Of a stretch of 64,000 bases of DNA, positions 18,342 to 27,221 are shown one piece after another. A model generated the notes under the pieces. That model was not told the DNA's origin. It ran no database searches and worked only from the letters and a program-made list of their open reading frames with translations. Within the stretch, counting starts at the first letter, position 1. Every line of letters starts with the position of its first letter. Made by a program: the position numbers and the translations under genes. The stretch is from Tannockella sp964369175 (GTDB lineage: Bacteria > Bacillota_I > Bacilli_A > Erysipelotrichales > Coprobacillaceae): contig CAYJEM010000003.1 of assembly GCA_964369175.1 (NCBI GenBank), positions 1 to 64,000 on the forward strand, in the 5' to 3' direction.

Positions 18342-19366
18342 TTTAATACAACCTCACCACTATTTGTTACACTACCAATTACATAACTTTCTTCATTAAC
18401 TTCTTTTAATAAAGTTTGTACTTTTTCGACGTCACATGCATCAACTGCCATCATAAATCCAATACCCATATTGAATACATTGTACATTTCTTCTGGTGCT
18501 ACATCTCCAGTTTTTTGAATTAAATCAAAGATTGCTGGTCTTGGGAAACTTGTAACATCAATTTCAACACCTTGACCTTCTTTTAACATTCTTGGAACAT
18601 TTTCATAGAATCCACCACCAGTAATGTGTGACATCCCTTTGATATCAACATTATTTGTAAGTAAGTGTTTGATTGCTTTTACATATATTTTTGTCGGTGT
18701 TAATAATTCTTCACCTAATGTTTTATTAAATTCTGGATAGAATTCTTTTGTATCTAATTTTGCATCTTTTAATAAGATTTTACGAATTAATGAATACCCA
18801 TTTGAGTGACATCCACTTGAAGGAATACCAACTAATACTTGTCCAGGAGCAATTGATTGACCATCTAGTAATTTACTTTTTTCAACTACACCAACACAGA
18901 ACCCGGCAATATCATAGTGATCTTCACTATACATATCTGGCATTTCAGCAGTTTCTCCACCAATTAATGCACATTCACTTAAAACGCATCCATCAGCAAT
19001 TCCTTTTACTAACTGTTCCGTTTTTTCAGGGATATTTTTACCTAATGCAAGGTAATCAAGGAAAAAGATTGGCATTGCCCCTTGTACTAATACATCATTA
19101 ACACACATTGCAACAGCATCAACACCAATTGTATCGTGTTTATCAACATCAAATGCAAGCATTAATTTTGTTCCAACACCATCCGTTCCAGATACTAATA
19201 CTGGTTCTTTCATTTGTAATAAACTTAAATCAAACATTCCCCCAAAGGCACCAATTGAATCAACTGCACCTTTAATTTTAGTTCTTGCTACATGCGACTT
19301 AATTAAACGAACAGATTCATATCCTGCTTCTAAGTCAACGCCAGCCTCTCTATACTTATCACTCAT
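18335..19366 (-). CDS. purM: Phosphoribosylformylglycinamidine cyclo-ligase (AIR synthetase)
   Basis: PurM closes FGAM to AIR with ATP. The 343-residue protein begins YREAGVDLEAGYESVRLIK and contains the PurM motifs V-S-G-T-D-G-V-G-T-K-L, ALIGGETAEMPDMY, and the substrate loop SSGCHSNGYSLIRK with M-S-H-I-T-G-G-G-F further on. Length is typical. It sits between purC and purN. Confidence 0.97.
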   Translation of the reverse strand: MSDKYREAGVDLEAGYESVRLIKSHVARTKIKGAVDSIGAFGGMFDLSLLQMKEPVLVSGTDGVGTKLMLAFDVDKHDTIGVDAVAMCVNDVLVQGAMPIFFLDYLALGKNIPEKTEQLVKGIADGCVLSECALIGGETAEMPDMYSEDHYDIAGFCVGVVEKSKLLDGQSIAPGQVLVGIPSSGCHSNGYSLIRKILLKDAKLDTKEFYPEFNKTLGEELLTPTKIYVKAIKHLLTNNVDIKGMSHITGGGFYENVPRMLKEGQGVEIDVTSFPRPAIFDLIQKTGDVAPEEMYNVFNMGIGFMMAVDACDVEKVQTLLKEVNEESYVIGSVTNSGEVVLKW

Positions 19367-19387
19367 TTATACATTCCTCCACAATTT

Positions 19388-20089
19388 CTATTTTTGCATT
19401 CTTGCAAGTACTGCTTGATATGTTTCAATTAAATCTCCAATGTCTTGTCTAAATACATCTTTGTCATATTTTTGGTTTGTTTCAACATCCCATAAACGAC
19501 ATGAATCAGGTGAAATTTCATCTGCAAGTAAAATAACGCCATCATCTGTTTTACCAAATTCAATTTTGAAATCAACTAATTTTAAGTTGAATTTTAAGAA
19601 GAATTCTTTTAATAATTCATTGATTTTTAAAGTTTGCTTACGGATATATGCAATTTCTTCACGTGTTGCAAGTTCCATTGCAATAGCATGATCATCATTA
19701 ATTAATGGATCACCATAATCATCATTTTTATAACTCATTTCAAAGATTGGCTCTTCTAAAACAATACCTTCTTTAATTCCTACACGTTTACAAAATGAAC
19801 CTGTAGTAATATTACGAATAATTACTTCTAATTCAAAGATTTTAACTTTTTTAACTAAAATATCACGTTCATTGATTTTTTCAATCATGTGTGTTTTAAT
19901 TCCTGCTTTTTCTAACATTTCAAAGATAATACAAGAAATCGTATTATTTAAGACTCCTTTACCTTCAAATTCATCATGTTTTACACCATTTCCAGCAGTA
20001 GCATCATCTTTATAATGAATTAAATACTCATCTGCCTTATCTGTTAAATATACTTGTTTTGCTTTTCCTTCATATAATAATTCTGCCAT
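19388..20089 (-). CDS. purC: SAICAR synthetase
   Basis: PurC condenses CAIR with aspartate using ATP. The 233-residue protein opens with L-L-Y-E-G-K-A-K-Q-V-Y and contains the signatures EVIIRNITTGSFCKRVG and ADEISPDSCRLWD. Length matches the bacterial monofunctional form. It follows purE by 15 bases and precedes purM. Confidence 0.97.
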   Translation of the reverse strand: MAELLYEGKAKQVYLTDKADEYLIHYKDDATAGNGVKHDEFEGKGVLNNTISCIIFEMLEKAGIKTHMIEKINERDILVKKVKIFELEVIIRNITTGSFCKRVGIKEGIVLEEPIFEMSYKNDDYGDPLINDDHAIAMELATREEIAYIRKQTLKINELLKEFFLKFNLKLVDFKIEFGKTDDGVILLADEISPDSCRLWDVETNQKYDKDVFRQDIGDLIETYQAVLARMQK

Positions 20090-20104
20090 TGTTATCTCTC
20101 CTTC

Positions 20105-20593
20105 TTAGTTATACATAGCTACAACTTCTTCATTTGCAGCTAATACATCTTCCGTCATTTTTGTTCTATAAGCATCTAATTTTGCTTTTAATTCTGGGTG
20201 TTTAATTGCCATCATTTGAATTGCTAGAATAGCCGCATTTTGACCACCATCGATTGCAACTGTTGCAACTGGGATTCCAGCTGGCATTTGTACGATTGAT
20301 AATAATGCATCCATTCCATCTAAAGCTGAACCTTTAATTGGTAAACCAATTACTGGTGAAGAAGTCATTGAAGCAATAACTCCTGGTAAATGTGCAGCTT
20401 TTCCTGCTGCTGCAATAATTACTTCAGTACCGTTTTCTTTAGAATCCCCAATAAATTTTCCTAAAGCAACGTGTGCTCTATGTGCAGAAAGTGCACGAAC
20501 ATCTACTTGTACTCCAAATTCTTTTAATAAGTTGATTGCCCCCTCTAATTTTGGTAAATCACTTTTTGAACCCATTACTACTGCTACTCTCAT
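20105..20593 (-). CDS. purE: 5-(carboxyamino)imidazole ribonucleotide mutase
   Basis: PurE supplies CAIR, the substrate of PurC. The 162-residue protein starts M-R-V-A-V-V-M-G-S-K-S-D-L-P and has the RALSAHRAH active-site strand and the AAAGKAAHLPGVIASMTSSP loop. The frame opens six codons earlier, but AAAGGTGG lies inside that extension, so the ATG at 20593 is chosen. SAHR rather than SAHK points to the class I (NCAIR mutase) type, which normally works with PurK. No purK is in the window. The SAHR-AH and AAAG-K variants differ from the common SAHRTP and AGAGG. Confidence 0.93.
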   Translation of the reverse strand: MRVAVVMGSKSDLPKLEGAINLLKEFGVQVDVRALSAHRAHVALGKFIGDSKENGTEVIIAAAGKAAHLPGVIASMTSSPVIGLPIKGSALDGMDALLSIVQMPAGIPVATVAIDGGQNAAILAIQMMAIKHPELKAKLDAYRTKMTEDVLAANEEVVAMYN

Positions 20594-20615
20594 ATTATTT
20601 CCACCTTTCATCTAC

Positions 20616-22286
20616 TTAGAATAATCCTGTTATTTTTCCTGTTTCATCAATTGACATATTGTTTGCTGCTGGAACTTTTGGAAGTCCTGGCATACGCATA
20701 ATATCTCCAGATAGTGCTACTAAAAATCCTGCTCCAGCTGAAGGGATAATGTCACTAATTGTTATTTTAAAATCTGTTGGGCGACCAAGTAATGTTGGTT
20801 GATCTGACAATGAATATTGTGTCTTAGCAACGCATATTGGTAAATCCCCTAATCCTTGTGCACTATATTTTTTCATTTTAGTTAATGCCTTTTTAGTAAA
20901 GACAACACCACTAGCACCATATATTTCTTTAGCGATTGTTTCAATTTTACTATCAATCGTTGTATCTAACTCATACAATGGCTTAAAGTTAGCCGCTTTT
21001 GTTTCAAGTGTCTCTAAAACTTTACACGCAAGTTCAACTCCACCATCTGCACCTTTAGCCCATACATTCGATATTGCAACTTCTACACCTTTATCATTAC
21101 AAATTTTGAATAATAAATCTAATTCTGCTTGTGTGTCCGTTGGAAAAGCATTGATTGCAACTACTGAAGGAATATTATATTTCGCGATATTTTCAATATG
21201 TTTTTCTAAGTTTTCAATCCCTTTTTCTAATGCTTCTAAGTTTTCTGTATTTAAATCAGCTTTAGCAACTCCACCATGCATCTTTAATGCACGAACTGTA
21301 GCTACAATTACAACAACATCAGGATTTAATCCTGCTTGACGACATTTAATATCCAAGAATTTTTCAGCACCTAAATCTGCACCAAACCCAGCTTCAGTAA
21401 TTGCATAATCACCTAATTTTAACGCTAGCTTTGTCGCCATAACTGAATTACACCCATGAGCAATATTTGCAAACGGTCCACCATGAACTAATACTGGTGC
21501 ATGATCTAATGTTTGTACGATATTTGGTTTAATTGCATCTTTTAATAAAAGACTAACTGCCCCAGTTGCTTGAATATCATCAACTGTTACTGGATTACCA
21601 GCATTTGTATAAGCAACAATCATTTTTGCAGCACGTCTTTTTAAATCTTCCATATCACTAGCAAGACATAAAATAGCCATAACTTCACTAGCAACTGTAA
21701 TATCAAAACCATCTTGACGTGGTACACCATTTAAACGTCCACCAAGTCCAATTGTAATATTTCTAAGGGCACGATCATTTAAATCAACAACACGTTTCCA
21801 AGTAATATTACGAACATCAATATCTAATGGATTTCCTTGTTGAATTGAGTTATCAAGCATTGCTGCAATTAAGTTATTTGCAGTTGAAATTGCATGAATA
21901 TCTCCTGTAAAGTGTAAGTTAATATCTTCCATTGGAACAACTTGAGCATATCCGCCTCCCGCAGCTCCTCCTTTAATACCAAAACATGGTCCAAGTGATG
22001 GCTCACGCATTGCTGCAATTGAGTTTTTATTCATCTTACACATTGCTTGGTGTAAACCAACTAATGTTGTTGTTTTTCCTTCACCAGCTGGTGTTGGATT
22101 AATAGCAGTAACTAAGATTAGTTTCCCATCTTCTTTTTCATTTGCTTTTGAAAGTGCATCTAAAGAAATCTTTGCTTTGTACTTTCCGTATAATTCTAAA
22201 TCATCTTCTTGTAATCCAATTTTTTTAGCAACATCTTTAATCGGTTGCATGTTTGCAGCTTGTGCAATCTCTACATCTGTTAACAT
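20616..22286 (-). CDS. fhs: Formate--tetrahydrofolate ligase
   Basis: Fhs makes 10-formyl-THF from formate, THF and ATP, the one-carbon donor for PurN and PurH. The 556-residue protein has the nucleotide loop T-P-A-G-E-G-K-T-T-T, then R-E-P-S-L-G-P-C-F-G and GGAAGGGYAQVVPME, and a C-terminal M-R-M-P-G-L-P-K-V-P-A-A. It is the first gene of the purine operon, directly behind a ZTP riboswitch. This makes biological sense, because ZTP accumulates when 10-formyl-THF is short. Confidence 0.97.
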   Translation of the reverse strand: MLTDVEIAQAANMQPIKDVAKKIGLQEDDLELYGKYKAKISLDALSKANEKEDGKLILVTAINPTPAGEGKTTTLVGLHQAMCKMNKNSIAAMREPSLGPCFGIKGGAAGGGYAQVVPMEDINLHFTGDIHAISTANNLIAAMLDNSIQQGNPLDIDVRNITWKRVVDLNDRALRNITIGLGGRLNGVPRQDGFDITVASEVMAILCLASDMEDLKRRAAKMIVAYTNAGNPVTVDDIQATGAVSLLLKDAIKPNIVQTLDHAPVLVHGGPFANIAHGCNSVMATKLALKLGDYAITEAGFGADLGAEKFLDIKCRQAGLNPDVVVIVATVRALKMHGGVAKADLNTENLEALEKGIENLEKHIENIAKYNIPSVVAINAFPTDTQAELDLLFKICNDKGVEVAISNVWAKGADGGVELACKVLETLETKAANFKPLYELDTTIDSKIETIAKEIYGASGVVFTKKALTKMKKYSAQGLGDLPICVAKTQYSLSDQPTLLGRPTDFKITISDIIPSAGAGFLVALSGDIMRMPGLPKVPAANNMSIDETGKITGLF

Positions 22287-22424
22287 GGTTTCATCCTTTC
22301 TTTTTATGCTTCTATATACACCTTCATTTATACCATATTTCTATCTAAATTGCGAAAATTTAATAAAATCTAGTCAATGTATATCTTACTTAGCATATAT
22401 TTAACGATATCTTTACAATAAAAC

Positions 22425-22453
22425 ATAAAAAAGAGCCTAATCATCCGGACTCT
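22425..22453 (-). terminator. Riboswitch-linked intrinsic terminator
   Basis: Immediately after the conserved TGGGC of the aptamer, the minus strand forms a GAGTCC/GGCTC stem with a loop of about nine bases and a run of six T. It lies between the aptamer and fhs, so it should stop transcription unless ligand binding prevents stem formation. Confidence 0.85.
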
Positions 22454-22518
22454 TGCCCAGACGGTCGGCTCACTTAGAATTATACTCCCTGTGGTCAATT
22501 CCACTTCCGTCAGTCGTA
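22453..22518 (-). ncRNA. ZTP (pfl) riboswitch aptamer
   Basis: Read on the minus strand, the leader contains CGACTGACGG, then GACCACAGGGAG, then GCCGACCGTCTGGGCA, in the order and spacing of the ZTP/pfl consensus. It is followed at once by a terminator hairpin and then fhs. The family senses ZMP/ZTP, which accumulates when 10-formyl-THF is limiting, and turns on folate and purine genes. A control run with an RNA family model would settle the call. I read it from conserved core sequence and context. Confidence 0.9.
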
Positions 22519-22529
22519 TAACTGTATAA

Positions 22530-22558
22530 ATAATATCATTTTTATAAATATTTGACAA
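22530..22558 (-). promoter_or_regulatory. Purine operon promoter
   Basis: TTGTCA (22553-22558), a 17-base spacer and TATTAT (22530-22535) stand just upstream of the ZTP aptamer on the minus strand. A TG dinucleotide in the extended -10 position strengthens it. Transcription would start a few bases before the aptamer. Confidence 0.8.
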
Positions 22559-22716
22559 CAAAATTTTACTGTTTTTGCACGAAGAATTTTTACTAATTTT
22601 ACACCAATTTACTTCTCTATCTTCTAGTATTTAATTTAAAAAATATATCACATACTATCCCTATTGAATTATCGTTGATTATTCCATGTAATAATCAACT
22701 ACTATACAAAACTTTG

Positions 22717-24489
22717 CTACTTTAAGCTACCATCAATGTTGTATTTTGATACAATACCACCACTATGAGGTTGTTTGATATTATCAGACAACGTTGCATC
22801 TAGATATTTATCATCATCATTAATACTTCCTTGCAATAAAGTTCCATCTTTATACAAAATAAAATACGCATTATCAACAACTTTAATATACGTTACATCT
22901 TGATAGCTAGGAACAAATTCATCAATGTCCCTACCATCATATTGATAATATGTCCCTTCAAATGTATTAACTATTTCACCATCATTTGTTATTCCCGAAA
23001 TATTACTACCATAAGCTTCAAGGTATTTCATATTTGTATACGTCTTACAAATTTCATTCCACCCTTGTCCATTATCACTCTCGATTTTTGGATAATATCG
23101 TAAAATGGTACCATCTGCCTGCATCCCAACGACTTGATAATCTTCAACATAGATATCCACAATATCTATCCAATTATCCAACTCTTTATAATACTTTGAA
23201 AAATCACGACGATTATTTATAAATGCATATTCGACAGTACCATCAACTTTCAAACCTACAATTTGTGTTTTTCCTTGATCAGTAAATACATCAACTTTCG
23301 TAATGTTTTTCCAATCTTTTGTCATCTTTTTTACTTCATTACTCGCTTCATTATCATTATTGCCATGAATCATGTTTCCATCAAAGTCAACCCCAATAAT
23401 TCCATAGAAATATGAATCAACATATTGAACATTCGATAACGGCTTTTCTAAATATTGATTGTCTCCATGAACATCACCATTTTTATCAACTACTAAAATT
23501 GTATTATCATGCGTATTGACTTGGATTACATCTTTAATTTCTTCCAAATATTCATGTGCTTGGTGTTGGGTGTAACGATCATCAATAATAACTTTGTTAT
23601 CTTCACTAATAGCAACATGTCCTAAGTGACCAAAGCCAGGGTATGTTGCTATTGACAGAGGGTTCGTTATGATTTTGTCTACATACATTTTGGCATCAAG
23701 ATATCCAATGGCACCAGCAAAATATCTTTTTGCAAGTAAATATTCCCCACGATCATATGCACCTCTTCCAAGTTGATATGCCATTTTCTTTGCTAGCTCA
23801 TCACTATCTTTAACACCAGATGATTTTTGAAAATATACCATTGCTAAGTGTAAATCATTTTGATTGTAAGCAACTTGTCCTTGTGAGTAGTATTCTTCTT
23901 TTTGGAAGACTTCATTAAGTTTAGAAACCCCGAATATAACGGCTACTAATATAAATACACATATACTAGTGGGGATGATTTTTTTCTTACGTGATTTGTG
24001 TTTTTCTTGTTTTTTTTGATACTGTTGTAATATATTTTGATATTGGTGTAGTAGTTTAAAACTATCTTTATAATTCCCAATTTCTTTTAATATTTTAATT
24101 ATCTTTTCTAGTTCAATAATTTTGTTTGATAATCGCATTCGCGATGACATTGATTCGTATTTAGTTGTTACATTATAATAACCGTTTTCTAAATATACTT
24201 CTTTAATATATTGTTTTGTTTTCATGTCAGCATTATCAATTGATTTATAAAATTGCTTTACTAAATCATATGACTCATATTTTATTTCCTCTAAGGATTC
24301 AATACAATTAACCGCAAAAAAATATCCCACTCTTGCTTGATAACATTGAGGGTATTTAGACAGTAATTTTTCAAATAATACTTCTGCTTCCTCGTAGCAC
24401 TCATTTTGTAATAACATTACTGCTTTTACCATTGTTGGTTTGATATCTGGATTCTTGATACCTTCTACTATATGTTTTAATATATCCAT
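22717..24489 (-). CDS. Membrane protein with TPR-like regions and RCC1-like repeats
   Basis: The 590-residue protein has an N-terminal helical part with a TPR-like stretch (YEEAEVLFEKLLSKYPQCYQA), a basic patch and one membrane segment at about 171-191. A second TPR-like pair follows (YNQNDLHLAMVYFQKSSG; RGEYLLAKRYFAGAIGYLDA). The C-terminal half has at least four repeats of the type V-G-L-K-V-D-G-T-V, V-G-M-Q-A-D-G-T-I and I-L-Y-K-D-G-T-L, resembling RCC1 propeller blades. No signal peptide, so the propeller is probably outside. AGGTGG favours the ATG at 24489 over the upstream GTG. It lies after 24503-25291 and probably forms a pair with it. Function unknown. Confidence 0.75.
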   Translation of the reverse strand: MDILKHIVEGIKNPDIKPTMVKAVMLLQNECYEEAEVLFEKLLSKYPQCYQARVGYFFAVNCIESLEEIKYESYDLVKQFYKSIDNADMKTKQYIKEVYLENGYYNVTTKYESMSSRMRLSNKIIELEKIIKILKEIGNYKDSFKLLHQYQNILQQYQKKQEKHKSRKKKIIPTSICVFILVAVIFGVSKLNEVFQKEEYYSQGQVAYNQNDLHLAMVYFQKSSGVKDSDELAKKMAYQLGRGAYDRGEYLLAKRYFAGAIGYLDAKMYVDKIITNPLSIATYPGFGHLGHVAISEDNKVIIDDRYTQHQAHEYLEEIKDVIQVNTHDNTILVVDKNGDVHGDNQYLEKPLSNVQYVDSYFYGIIGVDFDGNMIHGNNDNEASNEVKKMTKDWKNITKVDVFTDQGKTQIVGLKVDGTVEYAFINNRRDFSKYYKELDNWIDIVDIYVEDYQVVGMQADGTILRYYPKIESDNGQGWNEICKTYTNMKYLEAYGSNISGITNDGEIVNTFEGTYYQYDGRDIDEFVPSYQDVTYIKVVDNAYFILYKDGTLLQGSINDDDKYLDATLSDNIKQPHSGGIVSKYNIDGSLK

Positions 24490-24502
24490 ATTCTTCACCC
24501 AC

Positions 24503-25291
24503 CTAAACTAATGCGCCAATGCTAAAAAGAATATGAAACAAAACACCACAAATTATCATATGTATTGCACCTTTTTTCCATTTTTTTTTAATTTCATCAA
24601 CTGCATTTATACTTACAAGTCCAAACCCAATAACACCAATAATCCAAAACACGATATTTGACTTTATAAATAACATATATGCAATTTGTTGTACAAAACT
24701 AGGAATATACCAACTATATATAATAAAACTACATACTAAAAATAACAAAATCAAAACTGATGAAAATACCCTTTTGTTCATCCTGCTAGGCTTTTTACAC
24801 AACCATATACTACTTGGTAAAATAATTAAAAAATACACAATACTAAAAACAATTGATACTATTGGCAAAATATTACTTATTGCAATAAAGTCATCTAATG
24901 TTAAAAATGGTAGTGTTACATGTTCTTTATTCGAATCTTCAATCCCAAATACACGCATTGAAATATATTGCTCACTAGCTTCTACTAAAGATGAGCTAAA
25001 TCTTGATACCCTCACAGTCAAATCCATCCTTGCTCCAGTTCGAAATCCATAAGCTCGAACATCATAGGACGTATAGGTTCCTTTACTGCTTGTTGTTGTT
25101 TTTTGATCACCAGTGTATAAGTAAAAGTCATCAATTCCATAATCAATATATTCGTCAATATTCTTTATTTCTTTTGAAGCCGCAGTTGCATAAAATGGTG
25201 TAATCATCATAGTTGGCAACATAAAAAAAACCAAAAGACATATGATTATAGTAAACCCATTATTATTTTTTTGTTCCACTTTTTTCTTCAT
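24503..25291 (-). CDS. Hypothetical membrane protein
   Basis: The 262-residue protein has an N-terminal membrane segment, an extracytoplasmic domain of about 100 residues (with Y-T-G-D-Q-K-T-T-T-S-S-K-G-T-Y) and four C-terminal membrane segments. I do not recognise a family. It is the first gene of a probable two-gene transcript with the TPR/RCC1-like protein, 13 bases apart, and it faces away from the flavodoxin gene. Confidence 0.7.
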   Translation of the reverse strand: MKKKVEQKNNNGFTIIICLLVFFMLPTMMITPFYATAASKEIKNIDEYIDYGIDDFYLYTGDQKTTTSSKGTYTSYDVRAYGFRTGARMDLTVRVSRFSSSLVEASEQYISMRVFGIEDSNKEHVTLPFLTLDDFIAISNILPIVSIVFSIVYFLIILPSSIWLCKKPSRMNKRVFSSVLILLFLVCSFIIYSWYIPSFVQQIAYMLFIKSNIVFWIIGVIGFGLVSINAVDEIKKKWKKGAIHMIICGVLFHILFSIGALV

Positions 25292-25425
25292 TTAGAAATT
25301 CTCCTTATACACTTCAAAAAGTATCATAACACTTATATATCCTGTTTACAATTACAACAAATAACTACTATATATTTCTTACTAATTTTGTGGTATATTA
25401 ATATCATACGGAGGTAATGTAATAT

Positions 25426-25965
25426 ATGAATATGGTCGTACTTTACCAATCAAAATATGGTGCTACAAAACAGTATGCTACCCAACTTGCTAAATCATTA
25501 AATTGTCCAGTATATAACCGCAAAGGAATAACTAGTGAACAAATTATTAATTATGATTATATAATTTATGGTGGTCCTATTTATGCTGGCGGAGTTAGTG
25601 GTTTAGATGTTATTGTTAAAAATCATCAAAAGCTACATAGTAAAAAGATTGTATTATTTACAGTTGGTCTTTCAGATACTACATCTGTTGATACTATTAA
25701 TGAACGTACAAATGAGATTAAAAAAAGTATTCCTAGTGATTTATCTGTTGAACTAGAAACATTTCATTTGCGTGGTCGATTAAACTATAAAAAACTAAAA
25801 CACACTCATAGGGTTGTTGTATTATTAATCAATTTATTGAATCGTAAAAACAACAACATGACAAGCTTTGAAAAAGCATTACACTTTAGTGAAAATCGTA
25901 ATATCGATTTCACTGATGAAAAAAACTTACAACCAATCATTGACCATATAAAAAGAACCTTTTAA
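25426..25965 (+). CDS. Flavodoxin-domain protein
   Basis: The 179-residue protein has the FMN phosphate-binding loop Y-Q-S-K-Y-G-A-T-K-Q-Y-A near residue 7, then Y-I-I-Y-G-G-P-I-Y-A-G-G and V-L-F-T-V-G-L-S. This is the pattern of the flavodoxin_5 group related to protoporphyrinogen oxidase HemG, but the exact redox partner is unknown. GGAGGT lies upstream. It is a single-gene unit whose stop codon falls inside the terminator it shares with the convergent DtxR-family gene. Confidence 0.8.
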   Translation: MNMVVLYQSKYGATKQYATQLAKSLNCPVYNRKGITSEQIINYDYIIYGGPIYAGGVSGLDVIVKNHQKLHSKKIVLFTVGLSDTTSVDTINERTNEIKKSIPSDLSVELETFHLRGRLNYKKLKHTHRVVVLLINLLNRKNNNMTSFEKALHFSENRNIDFTDEKNLQPIIDHIKRTF

Positions 25966-25974
25966 AAGGTTCTT
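25953..25974. terminator. Bidirectional terminator shared by convergent genes
   Basis: A perfect 22-base palindrome, arms AAGAACCTTTT/AAAAGGTTCTT, has A-rich sequence before it and T-rich sequence after it. Stops of both convergent genes fall within or at the edge of the stem, so the 3' ends are only a few bases apart. Confidence 0.85.
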
Positions 25975-26335
25975 ATTTATTATTCATATATGCTTTAATT
26001 GCTTCAAATGAAGTATCACTAATAACATGTTCTATTCGACAAGCATCATCTTCAGCAATTTCGTTAGATACATTAAGTACATCAACAAAAAACTTAGTTA
26101 AAATACGATGTTTTTCTAATATCGCATTTGCTTTTTCCATACCTTCATCCGTTAGATTTATGTATCCTGATCCATCAACTGTAATATATCCATCTTTTTT
26201 TAGTAACCCCACTGCTCTTGATACACTTGGTTTACTAAACTCTAATTTTCTAGCAATGTCTACTGAACGGACATAACCTTTTTCATTTTTCAATAATAGT
26301 ACTGTTTCTAAATACATTTCTCCAGATTCATGCAT
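25973..26335 (-). CDS. DtxR/MntR-family metal-dependent transcriptional regulator
   Basis: This 120-residue winged-helix repressor lacks the C-terminal SH3-like domain and so has MntR-like size. Metal ligands, however, follow the DtxR pattern: E-M-Y-L-E near the N-terminus (Met at the DtxR Met10 position), KHRIL (His79) and DACRIEHVISD (Cys102, Glu105, His106). MntR has Asp8 and Glu99 at the Met and Cys positions. Preference for iron is an inference. GGAGG precedes the ATG at 26335; the upstream TTG in the ORF is not used. It converges on the flavodoxin gene. Confidence 0.88.
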   Translation of the reverse strand: MHESGEMYLETVLLLKNEKGYVRSVDIARKLEFSKPSVSRAVGLLKKDGYITVDGSGYINLTDEGMEKANAILEKHRILTKFFVDVLNVSNEIAEDDACRIEHVISDTSFEAIKAYMNNK

Positions 26336-26393
26336 ACAATATTCCTCCAAAAATTTTCATTAATATTATAATAACATATTTTATAATAGATAT

Positions 26394-27221
26394 CTATCTT
26401 GTTGCACTAAATTTATGTTTAAGTAAATATTTTGCGATACCATCATTATCATTACTATCACATACATCATCCACAAGCATTTTAACATGTTCAAATGCAT
26501 TTCCCATAGCAACACCTACACCTGCTACTTTTAACATTTCAATGTCGTTTTCACTATTTCCAAATGCGACAACATTTTCAATTGGTATATTTTTAAGTTT
26601 TGCAAGTTGTAATAAGGCATTGCCCTTATTAACCCCAACTGGTGTAACTTCGACCCAATCAGGTTCAACACATACAACCTCATAGTTCTCTTTTGTATTA
26701 TCCAATAGCGTTGGTAACTTAGCTTTGATTTGATTACTATGTTGTGTAATTGCAATCTTTTTCAATGATCCTAAACCTTTAATACCCTCTTCACTAACAT
26801 CATTCAGGTGTTTTTTGTTTGATGTTAAAAAGTGTCCATCAGTAATCTTTGCCCCTGCATACTCTACAATTAATAATACTTCATCATAAAATAAAACCAT
26901 ATCTAAATTCATATGTTTACATAGCTTTGCAAAATACATTGCATCATCACACGTAAAAGAAGGATAACTATATAATAATTCCTTATTATAATCGTACAAT
27001 TCCATACCATTTAACATAATATATGCATTATTTGAATACTTTGTCATATCTAACATCGATGAAATCTTTGTAAGACTAGCCTTTGTTCTTCCGCTTGCTA
27101 GTACTAGTGGAACACCTTGTTTTTGTAGTTCCATTAACAACTCTTTTGTTTTTGTCGTAATAATACCATTTGATGATAATAATGTACCATCAATATCCAT
27201 TACAATCATTTTAATTTCCAT
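26394..27221 (-). CDS. Cof-type HAD-superfamily phosphatase
   Basis: The 275-residue protein shows the HAD motifs: M-D-I-D-G-T-L-L near residue 8 (catalytic Asp pair), L-A-S-G-R-T (motif II), a conserved Lys before G-N-A-L, and FGNSENDIEMLKVAGVGVAM (motif IV). It carries a type IIB cap, as in Cof/YidA sugar-phosphate and pyridoxal-phosphate phosphatases. Substrate cannot be predicted. It overlaps the upstream HAD gene by 11 bases, so the two are co-transcribed. Confidence 0.9.
   Translation of the reverse strand: MEIKMIVMDIDGTLLSSNGIITTKTKELLMELQKQGVPLVLASGRTKASLTKISSMLDMTKYSNNAYIMLNGMELYDYNKELLYSYPSFTCDDAMYFAKLCKHMNLDMVLFYDEVLLIVEYAGAKITDGHFLTSNKKHLNDVSEEGIKGLGSLKKIAITQHSNQIKAKLPTLLDNTKENYEVVCVEPDWVEVTPVGVNKGNALLQLAKLKNIPIENVVAFGNSENDIEMLKVAGVGVAMGNAFEHVKMLVDDVCDSNDNDGIAKYLLKHKFSATR

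Noticed and set aside
22370..22561. 63-codon frame on the minus strand upstream of fhs
   Set aside because: It lies wholly over the ZTP riboswitch, its terminator and its promoter; no ribosome site or protein similarity.
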